Source of the DNA: Tenodera sinensis
Lineage: Eukaryota > Arthropoda > Insecta > Mantodea > Mantidae
Direction: 5' to 3'
Assembly: GCA_030765045.1 (NCBI GenBank)
Contig: CM060962.1
Location: 213,511,531-213,575,530, forward strand
DNA: 64,000 nt
This document shows, piece by piece, positions 1-11,444 of this stretch. Position numbers and translations under genes: made by a program. Numbering within the stretch: the first letter of the stretch is position 1; each line of letters begins with the position of its first letter. The notes under the pieces were generated by a model. That model was not told where the DNA came from, did no database searches, and saw only the letters and a list, made by a program, of their open reading frames with translations.

Positions 1-29
1 TCTCGCCAGTCGCCCAGGCCTGCACTGTA

Positions 30-165
30 TCATTGCTTTGAAATCCCATTCTCTTTGCATGTCGGGTACATAAAAAACTAATAATGATATCCCATTTTAA
101 AGTGATTAAATATTGGAAAATTAAAAAAAAAGGGGAATGTCTCGGAAGAGTGTGAAGACCTATTC
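30..165 (-). repeat. Family A fragment (minus)
   Basis: Diverged piece of the dispersed Family A repeat (reference copy at 13000-13992). The landmark here is CCCATTCTCTTTGCATG, the reverse complement of the family's CATGCAAAGAGAA-type segment. It is followed by the family stretch that leads to a 'tctcggaag' version of the 'tatctccgaaa' motif. It is too short and diverged for exact ends. Confidence 0.5.
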
Positions 166-189
166 ATTCTGAATGGTCTTTACTGCTAG

Positions 190-595
190 TAAACAGTAAG
201 GGACAGACGAAAGTTTACTGTAGAAAATGTGTAGGTATCGTTAAATCACACGTTTACTCAATATACATTTTTCTGACTTTAACCAATACCGAGGTATTCT
301 TTATCATGCATTTGTATTACCAAGTACTCATTTTTGTACATGTTGGCCATACAAATAAAACGGATTTTGGAAAGCACCATATAGCACATATCTCTTAATA
401 GATTTGACTATCGTTTAAGCCTACTGTGTTCCCTTATTCTCCTTGTACCTACAAGGAAATATAAAATAAAATCACATTAACAAATGTTTTCTGGATTAGC
501 ATAAACTAGTTATAAGAATAAGTTTGTTGTAATACTAGTTTATTGAAGAATAGATAGAAAAGGTAATGTGAGTATGACACACCAGATGTTTAGAG
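190..595 (+). repeat. Family A 3' portion (plus)
   Basis: Plus-strand Family A 3' half. Visible landmarks are GATTTGACTATCGTTTAAGC, the CCTTGTACCTACAAGGAAAT palindrome-like segment and the terminal GTGAGTATGACACACCAGAT. It is more diverged than the 13 kb copy and belongs to the subfamily with 'tattgaagaatagatagaaa' near the 3' end, also seen at 63690-63945. Confidence 0.6.
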
Positions 596-599
596 TATT

Positions 600-1640
600 C
601 GAATAAGCTAATTGTACATTGTTACTTCGAGGTCCTGTGATCCAGTCACATGAACTTATTTTGACCCTCATCAACTAGACCCAGAGCACTTAGCATGAAC
701 GATTCTAGTAAACGGTCAGCTCTGCTGATATAAATTCTTTCTTTTATTAGAATGTACGATGGAGTGCTGTGACTATCAGTACGGGAACACTGTTCTGACA
801 GTCAGCAAAATCGATTAAATCTTTTTAGGATCAAAAGGTATCTCCGTACCTCACTTAATTTAGCAACACAAAAGAAGGACCAGCAGGGCAGCAAGTTTTT
901 ATTGATATTTTCAAACGAGACTTGATGTGCGAAATGAAAGAATGGATGGTGGAGTCCATGGTAAAAAAGCGTACGGAGTCCGGAGCGCATTTAACCCTCC
1001 TTTCCGCCCTCCCATCCCCTTTAGTAATTTTCTCCCTCGACTACGTTCCATTTCCAACGTAATTACAATGTAGAATTTTCATGGAACAAAAACTCGGTCA
1101 AAATTAGCGGACCAGTCATTGGAGAGGAATGGGAATTGGAAATCTGATGGTAAGATAAGGGAGGGAAGAGAGCGATGAATTAAGGTTCATCCACAAGTGT
1201 TGATTACTGAAACAAAATGTAAAACTTCTGTTTCAGTAGACGACAGCCCGGATAAAATTATTACATTTTCATTACGGCCTCGTTTGGACGTTTTTTGGAA
1301 ACACAGCATTTCAAAACGAGGTGCTGGAAGTACAGTTTTAACACAGTTGCTATGAGCGTTCAGAACCCATATTTTAAAGGTTTCTCAAACTATTGTTATG
1401 TTAGGGTCATCTTTTTTCTCATGTTCATTAGCAGTCAAAATAAAACTTGGACCACTACAACAAGAGGGCTATGAAAGGCATCAGTAGCAATGGAAACTCT
1501 CTTAAACCTGATCATATATTATATTGTGACAAAATCGACAAAATCCAGTCCAGTTATTTTTTCTCACTTTATTTTCTTCTAACTGAATGCACAACACACT
1601 TTTTCCTTACTGACGTTAAGACAGTCTCCGTATAACACAA
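600..1640. other. No recognisable feature
   Basis: Unique-looking AT-rich sequence. Only short uninterrupted frames (about 60 codons) with no recognisable protein similarity are present. I see nothing that supports a gene. Confidence 0.5.
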
Positions 1641-2005
1641 TTGTTTACTTCTCGTAACCTTGACTCACTCCTTTCTGTCTTTCTTCACTTTCTTTGTCTC
1701 TCAAACAGCTGACTTTGACGACACCGTCAGTTAGCACTCATTAACTTCTTTGGTATCTTCCTTTCGACACGACGACCTTACATACGCAGCTGACACACAT
1801 ACCAAAAACTGGCTGCTGCGACGACCCATGTCAGCAACTAACTACTAACTCTCGTTGTCTCCCCTCCGTATATAGAGAGGGTGACGTAACACGAACTTTT
1901 CTCAAGCTTCACCTGTTCTGGAACTTCTACAAATACGCCTGTCCTCAGATGCCTCTCGAATAATCTCGAAAACTCTTTGTAGTGCCGCGCTCATTGTCCC
2001 GTGTT
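1640..2005 (-). other. Possible solo LTR or promoter region
   Basis: This stretch is more GC-balanced than its surroundings. Read on the minus strand it has a TATA-like box within CTCTCTATATACGGAGG (plus 1864-1882). Repeated GTTAGT/GTGAGTC-like words and GAAGTTCCAGAACAGG-type sequence remind me of insect Gypsy LTRs. No polypurine tract, primer-binding site or target duplication was seen, so a solo LTR is only a guess; an ordinary promoter is an alternative. Confidence 0.2.
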
Positions 2006-3069
2006 TACATATAAAACATTAGGTTAGTTCTTCCCACCATAGATGTGTTCAAGCAGAAGGCACAATAGGGCATTATAAGTAAAATACTCTTTTCGTCTAC
2101 TAAAGATGTATTAAAACTACATAGATCCCAAATAAACCTTATTACTGAGCTATTAACGGGACATTTTAGATTTAGAAAACACCAAAATAAACTGGGAATC
2201 TTTAAACAACAATCGGTATATAGTCTGTGCAATGAAGAAGATGCTTCTGCGTAATCTAAAGCTCCTCATAGGAAAATATATAGGCTGTAGGAGTATTTTG
2301 ATAATTGATACCTTAGTATATATCCACTTTGGTGTGTTAGTTGTTTTTTCTCTTCGCCTAACAGTGTTTCCACAAACTGATTACAAAGTTTACTACTGAT
2401 GCTTTTTGCATGGTCGTAACTGCGCCGCGAAACAAACAACGCCTGCTGTACGTACTATCCGTTTTGTATCACACCTCGAGACGTGATGTACTGCCCTAGG
2501 AAGCGTGAGGTCATTGGCCTTGCAGAAAGCGTTGGAACTCGGTTCCAGTACACCATTCGTTATCACGAGACGTATGCCTTCTGTCATGTGTTCTGTGTCA
2601 CGCCTACTTAGAGGTGCTAGCCAACCTGAAAACGTACTACTCTTAATAAATAAAATTATAAATTCACAAATGAAGCAAATATTAATATAATATTGTTCAT
2701 TACATTGTCTTCAATTAATACTAAAAAATATCAGTACTTATACCCCAACCTCCTATACTTTAACTTACTGAGTATTTTAAATCCAGATGAAGATACTCCT
2801 TCAAATGAGGAGCGTCGTTGCAAACCGCATTATACCCAGAAAACAAAACATTACAGGTGGCGCCAAAAAAATGAATTAAAGCTAAAGAACGGGAAGTACA
2901 AGAAAGTTAAAACTTACCCTTATGTAGTTCAAATTGAATAGTGTGACAAAGAGAATATTTTTCAAAATTCAAGCCTGTGAACATGGAAATTTATACTGGA
3001 TTTAATACCAATTGTTAACGTCACCAATGGACAATATAAAACCAGTAATTTCAAACTTATAAGCCCTAT
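2005..3069. other. No recognisable feature
   Basis: AT-rich unique-looking sequence. An uninterrupted frame at 2693-2941 (about 82 codons, lysine-rich) has no recognisable domain and I do not call it a gene. Confidence 0.4.

Positions 3070-3119
<50 letters not shown>
3070..3119. repeat. (ATG/GAT)n microsatellite
   Basis: About 50 bp of perfect TGA/GAT trinucleotide repeat. Confidence 0.97.
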
Positions 3120-3199
3120 ATAAACATATACAAACTCTTTATTGGATAAAGTGAGATGCATTAATGTTGTTCTAATAACAGGTTTACTAAATGGAAAAA

Positions 3200-3886
3200 T
3201 TAGATTTGTTGCACTCACGTGACTTTCTCTACTCTTGTACAAACTTACAAACTCTTATTCCTATATCTTCTTCGTGTTAAATGAGATAAACATTTGCAGA
3301 AATTATCTTATTTCGTATTTCTTTGTAAGTGCAAGGGGATTATGGAAATACAGTAGGCTATGAGCGACAGTCATACCTTTAAAAGCTTTGATATTCCATT
3401 CTCTTTGTACGGTTAACATATGTACATATAAAAACGAATGACAATATTTCATTTGACAGAAGTAAAAGTTCTCCAAAACTAACGGAATATCTCCGAAACG
3501 GTTCACTTTACACAAAATATTTATTTAGAGATAAATTCTGTATTTTTAGCAAGATCAAACTCTTACGGTTTACGAGTTATATAAAAGTCATCCAGAATAA
3601 ATATGACTACAGGGGCTATAGCCAGAAAATTTGATATACATTTCATTTATCATAAAAATATCTCAAACATGGCATTTTAATCAAAATCGTTATTTTCAAG
3701 AAAATCACAATTTTCGAAAAATTTTCCATGTAAAGGGTAGTTCAGGGTGAAGCAATTTTCCTCAAAATCTTCGTGTTGCATCCTTGAAAGACATTAAATT
3801 TAAATATCAACTTTGGTTTTTAACCGACCTTTCGTTTGTTAGTTATGCTATCCACAGACTGACAGACAGACACACACACACACAAG

Positions 3887-3935
<49 letters not shown>

Positions 3936-4062
3936 ACACACACAGGGACCTTTTTCTAAAAATGCTTCTTTTTTTAATTCAGGGGGGCCTTCGGTGAAAT
4001 CTTAACATCGAACTTTTGGGTGGAATACAATACTTCCTCTACATAGTAGAGAAGGTAAAATG
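3200..4062 (-). repeat. Family A, near full length (minus), with CA tract
   Basis: A nearly complete minus-strand Family A copy. From its 3' end it shows GTTGCACTCACGTGACTTTC, CTTTGTAAGTGCAAGGGGAT, GGCTATAGCCAGAAAATT, the AATCAAAATCG motif, CTTCGTGTTGCATCCTTGAA, ACTTTGGTTTTTAACCGACC, then a CA/GACA tract at 3869-3944, GGGACCTTTTTCTAAAAATG and the 5' terminus near GTAGAGAAGGTAAAATG. The copy length of about 860 bp, including the microsatellite, helps define the family's ends. Confidence 0.85.
3869..3944. repeat. (CA)n microsatellite inside Family A
   Basis: CA repeat interrupted by GCGCGC, preceded by GACA units. It sits at the standard Family A microsatellite position, between the 'CAGCATAACTC' and 'GGACCTTTTTCTAAAAATGC' landmarks. 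Confidence 0.95.
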
Positions 4063-4489
4063 TGTGTTTCTTGAAAAAAACCTTGGTTACTAGCAATAAC
4101 TTTAAACAACAGATTTGCTTAATGAATAAACAAATAGCTAATACTTAAAGATGCTTAGAAGAAATTAATAACAAAAATAACGGTAATGATAATAATAACA
4201 ATAATTGCAAATGTTAAAGTATTTGGGTTAGTTTTGCAAGAGCAAAGGTGAAAAGTTTAGAAGAACGGTGAAGTGGCGTGGGAAATTCTGACGAGTCATT
4301 TCCCGGATGCTTATGTAAGCAGAGAAGCATCACATGACTTAAATGAAATATTTGCCAAATATTCGTGAAGGAAACATCACGTGAGTGGAATATACAAATC
4401 ATGCTTTGCTTACGTCAGTGCTGAAAGAAGCATAAACATATTATTGTTTGCCATATTTAAAGTTTGAGCTTTCTCTGCCAAACACTCCC
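4063..4489. other. AT-rich spacer, no feature seen
   Basis: AT-rich sequence with AAT/AAC-rich patches around 4170-4205. Nothing codes here. Confidence 0.4.
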
Positions 4490-4539
4490 TAACAGTAGTC
4501 AGTCAATCTTCAATTGTAAGCTTCGGCTACGCGTCAACA

Positions 4540-4579
4540 ATGGCAAAACGTGGGACGGCGTACATCCTTCGCACCCCAG
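4540..4579 (+). other. Candidate first coding exon
   Basis: An ATG in good context (CAACAATGG) opens a short frame, MAKRGTAYILRTP plus one base. It ends at CCCCAG followed by GTAGGA, a plausible splice donor. The 50 bp upstream are less AT-rich and contain TCAGTC, an initiator-like word. I do not recognise the peptide and see no convincing second exon, so this may be chance. An exon of a long-intron gene is the hypothesis. Confidence 0.22.
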
Positions 4580-5040
4580 GTAGGAAAGTTCATATCTTAT
4601 CATTTGCTGACATCTTTGTAATAGTGTAAAATGAAACCTTAGATACATAAAGTACGGTAGTATAGAGCAGTTCTGTAGTAAGTGTGAAACCAGAGTTATA
4701 TGTCACTAATTGTATACAATTATTGTATACAATTTTGTGCTTTTTTGCAACATTAAGAAATCTCGAGATGAAGAAAAGTGTCCATTCAGGTTAGGTGAGA
4801 GGTTATAAGGGAATGGATTTGCAGCCGTTATTGGAAATAGAGTGTTATTCTCTATTACTTTGTGTGATCTAACGATTACTGGGTAAGGTGGTAGGGGAAA
4901 AAGAACGTTGTAGATAGTCTCTAGGAATATGTTTAAGACAGTAGCAGTGTATGTATGTGTTTATGCACGCTCATGATAGCTGAATATGTTGTTCGTTGTA
5001 TCGTCTAACGCAAAAGCTTTCCATCTGATTGAATATATTA
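4580..5040. other. No recognisable feature (possible intron)
   Basis: AT-rich unique sequence. It would be the first intron if the 4540-4579 exon is real; no branch point or acceptor stands out. Confidence 0.3.
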
Positions 5041-5220
5041 TCCTAACCCAACAAACCTAACCTAACCTAACCTAACCTAGCCCAACCTAACACCTCTTCT
5101 AATTAATTTATTCTTCCTCCTTATTGCTCACCCTCACCTAGCTCCCACACTTTCACTCAACCCTTTCATAATTTAACCTAACTTTACCTAACCTATCCTA
5201 AACTAGCCTAACCTATCTCA
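5041..5220. repeat. Interstitial telomere-like CCTAA repeats
   Basis: Four exact CCTAA units plus CCTAG lie at 5056-5080. Degenerate CCTAAC/CCTATC words continue at 5085-5091 and 5175-5215. CCTAA is the complement of TTAGG, the common arthropod telomere unit. The run is too short to be a telomere, so it is an interstitial remnant or repair scar, or chance CCTAAC richness. Confidence 0.6.
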
Positions 5221-5638
5221 TCCCATTTTCCTCGATCATTCTATGTATTCTGCTATAACCTGTTCTAACCTTCACAACATAAAGTTTCAGGCACAGACAT
5301 TTCGCCTTGATTTATAGTTGTTTTTCAGCAACTATTATAATTTGAAGGTATTAAACCTCCCTGGCATGCAAACCCTATGCATTTTCTAAACACTTCAGAG
5401 TACATTAACGCTATTTTACCAGTTTAGTAGGTATTTTAGACACTTCTGTGGTATTCTCAACGTTTTACAATTTTTTAACGATTCTCTTGATTTTTTTCAG
5501 TATTTTACAACTTTAATACGTTTTGATACGTCTAATGAGCATGTAGACACTTTTTATCGACTTGTGCATTCACAATCGCATTTCATCCTTTTGTAAATAT
5601 ATGATCACGTCTAAATTGCTTACATGGTACCTAACCTA
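5221..5638. other. AT-rich spacer before the ACC array
   Basis: Unique AT-rich sequence with loosely repeated 'tattttac'/'gtattttag' words at 5405-5520. A last CCTAACCT word (5631-5638) touches the left edge of the trinucleotide array. Confidence 0.4.
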
Positions 5639-5640
5639 TT

Positions 5641-8600
5641 GACAACCACCACCAGCACCATCAATACCCTCACCACCACTATCACCGCCACCACCACCGC
5701 CCCCGCCACCGCCACCGCCACCTCCACCGCCACCGCCAAAACCACAGCCACCGCCACCGCCACCGCCACCGCCACCGCCACCACCATCGCCACCGCCACC
5801 ACCACCAACTCCACCGCCACCACCAACGCCACCGCCACCACCACCGCCACCACCACCGCCACCACCACCAACGCCACCGCCACCGCCACAGCCACATCCA
5901 CCGCCACCGCCACCTCCAAAACCACCGCCACCGACACCCCCAACGCCACCACCACCGCCACCGCCGCCGTCACCGTCACCGTCACCGCCACCGCCAACGT
6001 CACCGCCACCGCCACTACCGCCACCACCACCGCCACCACCACCATCACCACCACCACCGCCACCGCCACCGCCACAGCCACATCCACCGCCACCGCCACC
6101 GCCAACGCCGCCGCCACCGCCACCGCCACAGCCACAGCCACATCCACCGCCACCACCACCGCCAAGACCAACGCCACCGCCACCGCCTCCGCCTCCGCCA
6201 CCGCCACCGCCGCCGTCACCGTCACCGTCAGCGCCAACGCCACCGCCACCACCACCACCTTCACCGCCACTGTCACCGCCAACGCCACCGCCACCGCCAC
6301 AGACACATCCACCACCATCGCCATCGCCACCGCCGCCGTCACCGTCATCGTCCCCACCACCGCCACCGCCACCACCACCACCACCTTCACCGCCACTGTC
6401 ACCGCCAACGCCACCGCCACCGCCACAGCCACATCCACCACCACCAGCGCCACAGCCACATCCACCACCACCAGCGCCACCGCAACATCCACTTCCACCA
6501 CCACCACCATCGACACCACCACCACCACCTTCACCGCCACTGTCACCGCCACCGCCGCCGTCACCGCCACCGCCGCCGTCACCGTCATCGTCCCCGCCAC
6601 CGCCACCGCCGACGCCACCACCACCACCTTCACCGCCACTGTCACCGCCACCGCCGCCGTCACCGCCACCGCCACCACCACCAGCGCCACCGCCACAGCC
6701 ACATCCACCACCACCAGCGCCACCGCAACATCCACTTCTAGCACCACCACCATCGACACCACCACCACCACCACCTTCACCGCCACTGTCACCGCCAACG
6801 CCACCGCCACCGCCACAGACACATCCAAAACCATCGCCACCGCCACCGCCGCCGTCACCGTCATCGTCCCCGCCACCGCCAACACCACCACCACCTTCAC
6901 CGCCAGTGTCACCACCACCGCCGCCGTTACCGCCACCGCCACCACCACCAGCGCCACCGCCACATCCACTTCCACCACCACCACCATCGACACCAATACC
7001 ACCACCGCCACCACCACTATCACCACCACCACCGCCAGCGCCACCGCCACATCCACCGCCACCGCCACCGCCACCGCCAACGCCACCGCCACCACCACAG
7101 CCACATCCACCGCACAACCGCCACCGCCACCGCCACCGCCACTACCACCGCCACCGCCACCGCCGACGCCCCCGCCACGGCTACCGCCGCCGTCACCGTC
7201 AACGCCACCGCCACCACCACCGCCAACGCCCCCGCCTCCACCACCGCCACCGCCGCCGTCACCGTCACCCTCACCGCCACCGCCACCACCACCACCATCC
7301 GCACCGTCACCGCCACCGCCACCGCCAACGCCACCGCCACCGCCACAGCCACTTCCACCACCATCGCCACCGCCACCGCCACCGCCACCGCCGCCGTCAC
7401 CGTCACCGTCACCACCACCGCCACCATCACCACCGACACCTTCACTACCACCGGCACCGCCACTAACTCCACCACCTCCACCACCAACACCACCACCAAC
7501 ACCTCCACCACCTCCACCACCACTACCACTGCCACCACCACTACCACCACCAACACCACCTCCACAACCACCACCACCAGCACCACCACCACCTCCACCA
7601 TCATCACCACCACCACCAACACCACTACCACCACCTCCACTACCACCACCTCTACCACCACTACCATCACCAACACCACCACCTCCAACACCACCTCCAT
7701 CACCACCACCAGCACGACTGCCACTACCAACACAACCATCACCTCTACCAGCACCACTACCACCGCCACCACCACCACAATCACCGCCAACGCCACCGCA
7801 ACCGCCACTGCCCCCTCCAAAACCACCACTACCACTACCACCACCGCGACCACCACCGCCACCGCCACCTCCACCACTACCACCACCGCCACCGCCGCCA
7901 CCACCGCTACCGCCAACACCACCACCACCACCGCAACCACCTCCGCCACCGCCACTGCCACCTCCAAAATCATCACCACCACCTCCACGACCACCACCAC
8001 CAACACCACCATCACCTCCACCACCACTACCACTGCCACCACCACTACCACCACCAACACCACCTCCACAACCACCACCACCAGCACCACCACCACCTCC
8101 ACCATCATCACCACCACCACCAACACCACTACCACCACCTCCACTACCACCACCTCTACCACCACTACCACCACCAACACCACCACCTCCAACACCACCT
8201 CCATCACCACCACCAGCACGACTGCCACTACCAACACAACCATCACCTCTACCAGCACCACTACCACCGCCACCACCACCACAATCACCGCCAACGCCAC
8301 CGCAACCGCCACTGCCACCTCCAAAACCGCCACTACCACTACCACCACCGCGACCACTACCGCCACCGCCACCTCCACCACTACCACCACCGCCACCGCC
8401 GCCACCACCGCTACCGCCAACACCGCCACCACCACCGCAACCACCTCCGCCACCGCCACTGCCACTTCCAAAACCATCACTACCACCTCCATGACCACCA
8501 CCACCACCACCGCCACCTCCACCACTACCACCACCGCCACCACCACCACCACTACCGCCACCACCACCGCCACCGCCGCCGTCACCGACACAGTCACCGT

Positions 8601-9534
8601 AACAGCCACCGCCACCACCACCGTCACCGTCACCGCCACCGTCACCGCCACCGCCACCACCACCGCCACCGCCGCCACCACCGCTACCGCCAACACCGCC
8701 ACCACCACCGCAACCAACTCCGCCACCGCCACTGCCACTTCCAAAACCATCACTACCACCTCCACGACCACCACCACCGCCACCGCCACCTCCACCACTA
8801 CCACCACCGCCACCACCACCACTACCGCCACCACCACCGCCACCGCCAACGCCAACACCACCGCCACCGACACAGTCACCGTAAGAGCCACCGCCACCAC
8901 CACCGTCACCGTCACCGCCACCGCCACCGCCACCGCCACCACTACCATCACCACCACCTCCGCCACCGCCACCGCCACTGCCAAAGCCACATCCACCGCC
9001 GCCGCCAATGCCACCGCCACCGCCGCCGTCACCGCCACCAACACCAAAGCCACCACCACCATCACCAACACCGCTACTGCCACCGCTACCAACACCGCCA
9101 CCAACACCGCCACCGCCACCTCCACCACTACCACCACAGTTACCGCCACCGCCATCACCACCAGCGCCACCACCACCACCACCGCTATGGCCACCGCCAA
9201 CGCCACTACCACCGCTACCCCCACCTCCACCGCAACCGCCACCACCGCCTCCACCACTGCCGCCGCCACCGCCATCACCACTGCAACTGCAACCGCCACC
9301 ACCACCACCGCCACCACCACCACCGCCACCACCACCGCCACCACCACCACCGCCACCACCATCACTGCCACCGACACCGCCACCGCCACCGGTACCAACA
9401 CCGCCACCAACACCGCTACCACCACCACTGGCACCGCCACCAACTCCACCGCCACCGCCATCACCACCACCGCCACCACCACCGCCACCACCATCACCGT
9501 CACCGGCACCGCCACCGCCACCATCACCAGCACC
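5641..9534. repeat. Giant C-rich (ACC/GCC)n array
   Basis: About 3.9 kb of trinucleotide sequence, mainly CCA and CCG with CCT and GTCACC variants and almost no G on the plus strand outside CpG. It is not one perfect tract but holds nested higher-order copies. A block at about 7520-7965 recurs 504 bp downstream (for example AGCACGACTGCCACTACC at 7711 and 8215). A CTTCCAAAACCATCACTACC segment recurs about 273 bp further on (8465 and 8738). A CACCTTCACCGCCACTGTCA-type segment recurs about six times at 6259-6900. The minus strand is G-rich GGT/GGC, suited to two-tetrad G-quadruplexes. The stop-free frames it produces on both strands (up to 956 codons) are low-complexity Thr/Ala, Pro, Val/Ala or Gly runs and not a gene. 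Confidence 0.97.
7513..8480. repeat. 504-bp tandem duplication within the ACC array
   Basis: Two long copies with a 504-bp offset. Paired landmarks: CACTACCACTGCC at 7521/8025, AGCACGACTGCC at 7711/8215 and CTCCAAAACC near 7814/8318. The copies differ by scattered substitutions, so the duplication came after the array formed and has since aged. Confidence 0.85.
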
Positions 9535-9544
9535 ACTGAGACGT

Positions 9545-10339
9545 GAAACGATGGTTATTTAACTTCCAGCGACAAATAAGTTGCTTTTTAACGACATCTG
9601 ATAACAGCGATGTAAGCACCTGAGCATTACTTAAACACTTAAACAAACCAAATTTTCGCTATATTTCAGCAATTTGAGCATTAGGTGTACGGATTAATTT
9701 AGTCCTTGACGTCACACTAAAGCATAGACGGCATAATTCAAAATTATGTTTCTCCAGAGATGTTTTAAATTTCTACCGGCTCTTAAGATCGTATGCTCCT
9801 CTCCAACTTTTATTATAGCTTTGAGTGTAACGGCAGACAAAGGCAAACATGCAGTTATCAGTGCATGGCCATGAGTGGCCTGCGTTCAGATAGCACCAAA
9901 TGCCAAAGCCGGTAATATATCTTCTGTGTGTTAAGTCTCGAAAAGTAACGTTTCAGGCACAGTATAGGAAAATAATTAGGAGTATTTTATAGTTTTTTGT
10001 AAAGTCGGCATGATTACAATTCTTTATGATTAATTATGCATTAGTACGACAGATCAGTGGTTACATACATAATATACACATCCATATTTATATACATATA
10101 CCTATAGATTACTCAGGACATAACGTGCATAAGTTCCTTGATAGTAGTCACAGAGTAATAAAGTTAGTCAACGCCCATTTTAGCACCATTCCGGCCAGAC
10201 CAGTTAATTTCATAAAAAGGACATTCTGCTAAACAAATGAGACTTGTTAATTATTGCAAGCTAAAAGCAGAAATCTTTTTTCTACGAACATTAGGACTTC
10301 AAATTTACAATTAAAGACGATAAAGTTTACATTTGTAGT
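9545..10339. other. No recognisable feature
   Basis: AT-rich sequence between the array and the PA28-gamma-like pseudogene. I see no exon or repeat that I can name. Confidence 0.4.
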
Positions 10340-11275
10340 ATGGCTTCTTTCTCCGTTCAAGAATACCAGGACTCAATATAATCTACTGATAAAAATCTGA
10401 CCCTCAATGAATTCCCATGGAAAATTTCGGAGCTCAAAGAATACTTGCACACACAACAGTTTTTAAGACAGGATTTCTAGGATATACATCAAACTCTCGC
10501 CATTCCAAGTTAAGTTAGAAACGTCAACGATGAAGAACGAGGTATTCTACTTTCACCGTTGCTAACTGATTGCTTGTGAGTGGGATGAAATTAAATACTT
10601 CGCTTTCAAGGAAGATGACACTGTATAGCATTAAAATCTTATCCTTGTCTTCACTATCTAAATCAAGCTACGGTTTTGTATTTAGGTTATAAAATAACTT
10701 AAAACGATAAGACAGTGCATCCAACTTTACTACATATTAAGGACTACATTGAAATTATTGAATTCCGAGAAAGAAATTGGAGCGAGATGCTGCTGAGTCC
10801 ATGCCTTCTACAGCCAACACCATGCCATCGGATTGCTTTATTCACAGCAACAAGAAAGTGTGTGCTTTAACACCATTAAAATTCACTTTCGGCAGCTAAT
10901 ACAGAATTCCAATTAGTTGGCAATGTGGATTTCTTTCATGATTCCAAACATTGAAAGTGGCAACAATTTTGGAGTGGAATTCCAGGAGAGTATATTGCAA
11001 GACGTACACTTAATTGAATTCGAAACCGTAAACAATTTGGGAAATATGACTGAATATTTTTGACAGGAGCTAGGGTGGTGGCCAAGATAATCCATTACCC
11101 TCAAGTTGATGAATATCGTAAAGCACTACACAACCTTGGCTGAAGAGGAATGCGTGACTCTCCAGCTGAGCCTACAACATGTGCATAATCGTTACTGCAT
11201 TTCCATGATATGGTGTTCAAGAATATGGAAAAGCTGAAAATGCTGGACCTTTGGATGTCGAAAAATCATACTAAC
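10340..11275 (+). pseudogene. PSME3: Proteasome activator PA28-gamma-like pseudogene
   Basis: Three-frame reading of the plus strand gives an ordered match to PA28-gamma (REG-gamma, PSME3), the nuclear 11S cap that opens the 20S proteasome. After an ATG at 10340 the frame gives NEFPWKISELKEYLHTQQFL and then DF-stop-DIHQTLAIP (10409-10508), the N-terminal helix 1 region. After a diverged stretch, MWISFMIPNIESGNNFGVEF (from 10923) matches the conserved 'W...L(I)P.IEDGNNFGV' core around the activation loop. RVVAKIIHYPQVDEYRKAL (from about 11072), an acidic 'LAEEECVTLQL' helix and HDMVFKNMEKLKML (to about 11250) match the C-terminal helices. Defects: an in-frame TAA soon after the ATG, a TAG before DIHQ, a TAG before LAMW, a TGA before the RVVAK block, and at least three frame changes. 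The span between the N-terminal and core blocks is about 150 bp longer than expected. AATAAA lies at 11439. The blocks otherwise run without introns, which suggests an old retrocopy, although no poly-A tail or target duplication is visible. Confidence 0.8.
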
Positions 11276-11438
11276 TACTGTAATTTTTATAATGTTAAAA
11301 ATTTGTCACAGGGAGAGGAAGCAAATGTCAAAACAAATCAGGACCGCATACTGCATAGAGTAGTTTAAAGAAAGGAAGAAATTAAGGAAAAATTAACGTA
11401 TATGATGTAAGATATCTGCCAATATTTTTGTTTCATTC

Positions 11439-11444
11439 AATAAA
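11439..11444 (+). promoter_or_regulatory. Polyadenylation signal-like AATAAA
   Basis: AATAAA about 165 bp after the last PA28-gamma-like block. It may mark the retained 3' UTR of the retrocopy. No A-tract follows, so this is suggestive only. Confidence 0.3.

Noticed and set aside
5624..8494. 956-codon open frame (Thr/Ala then Pro-rich) on the plus strand, with long frames on the minus strand
   Set aside because: ACC/GCC trinucleotides contain no stop in any frame, so several overlapping frames on both strands stay open. The products are pure low complexity with no start context or domain.
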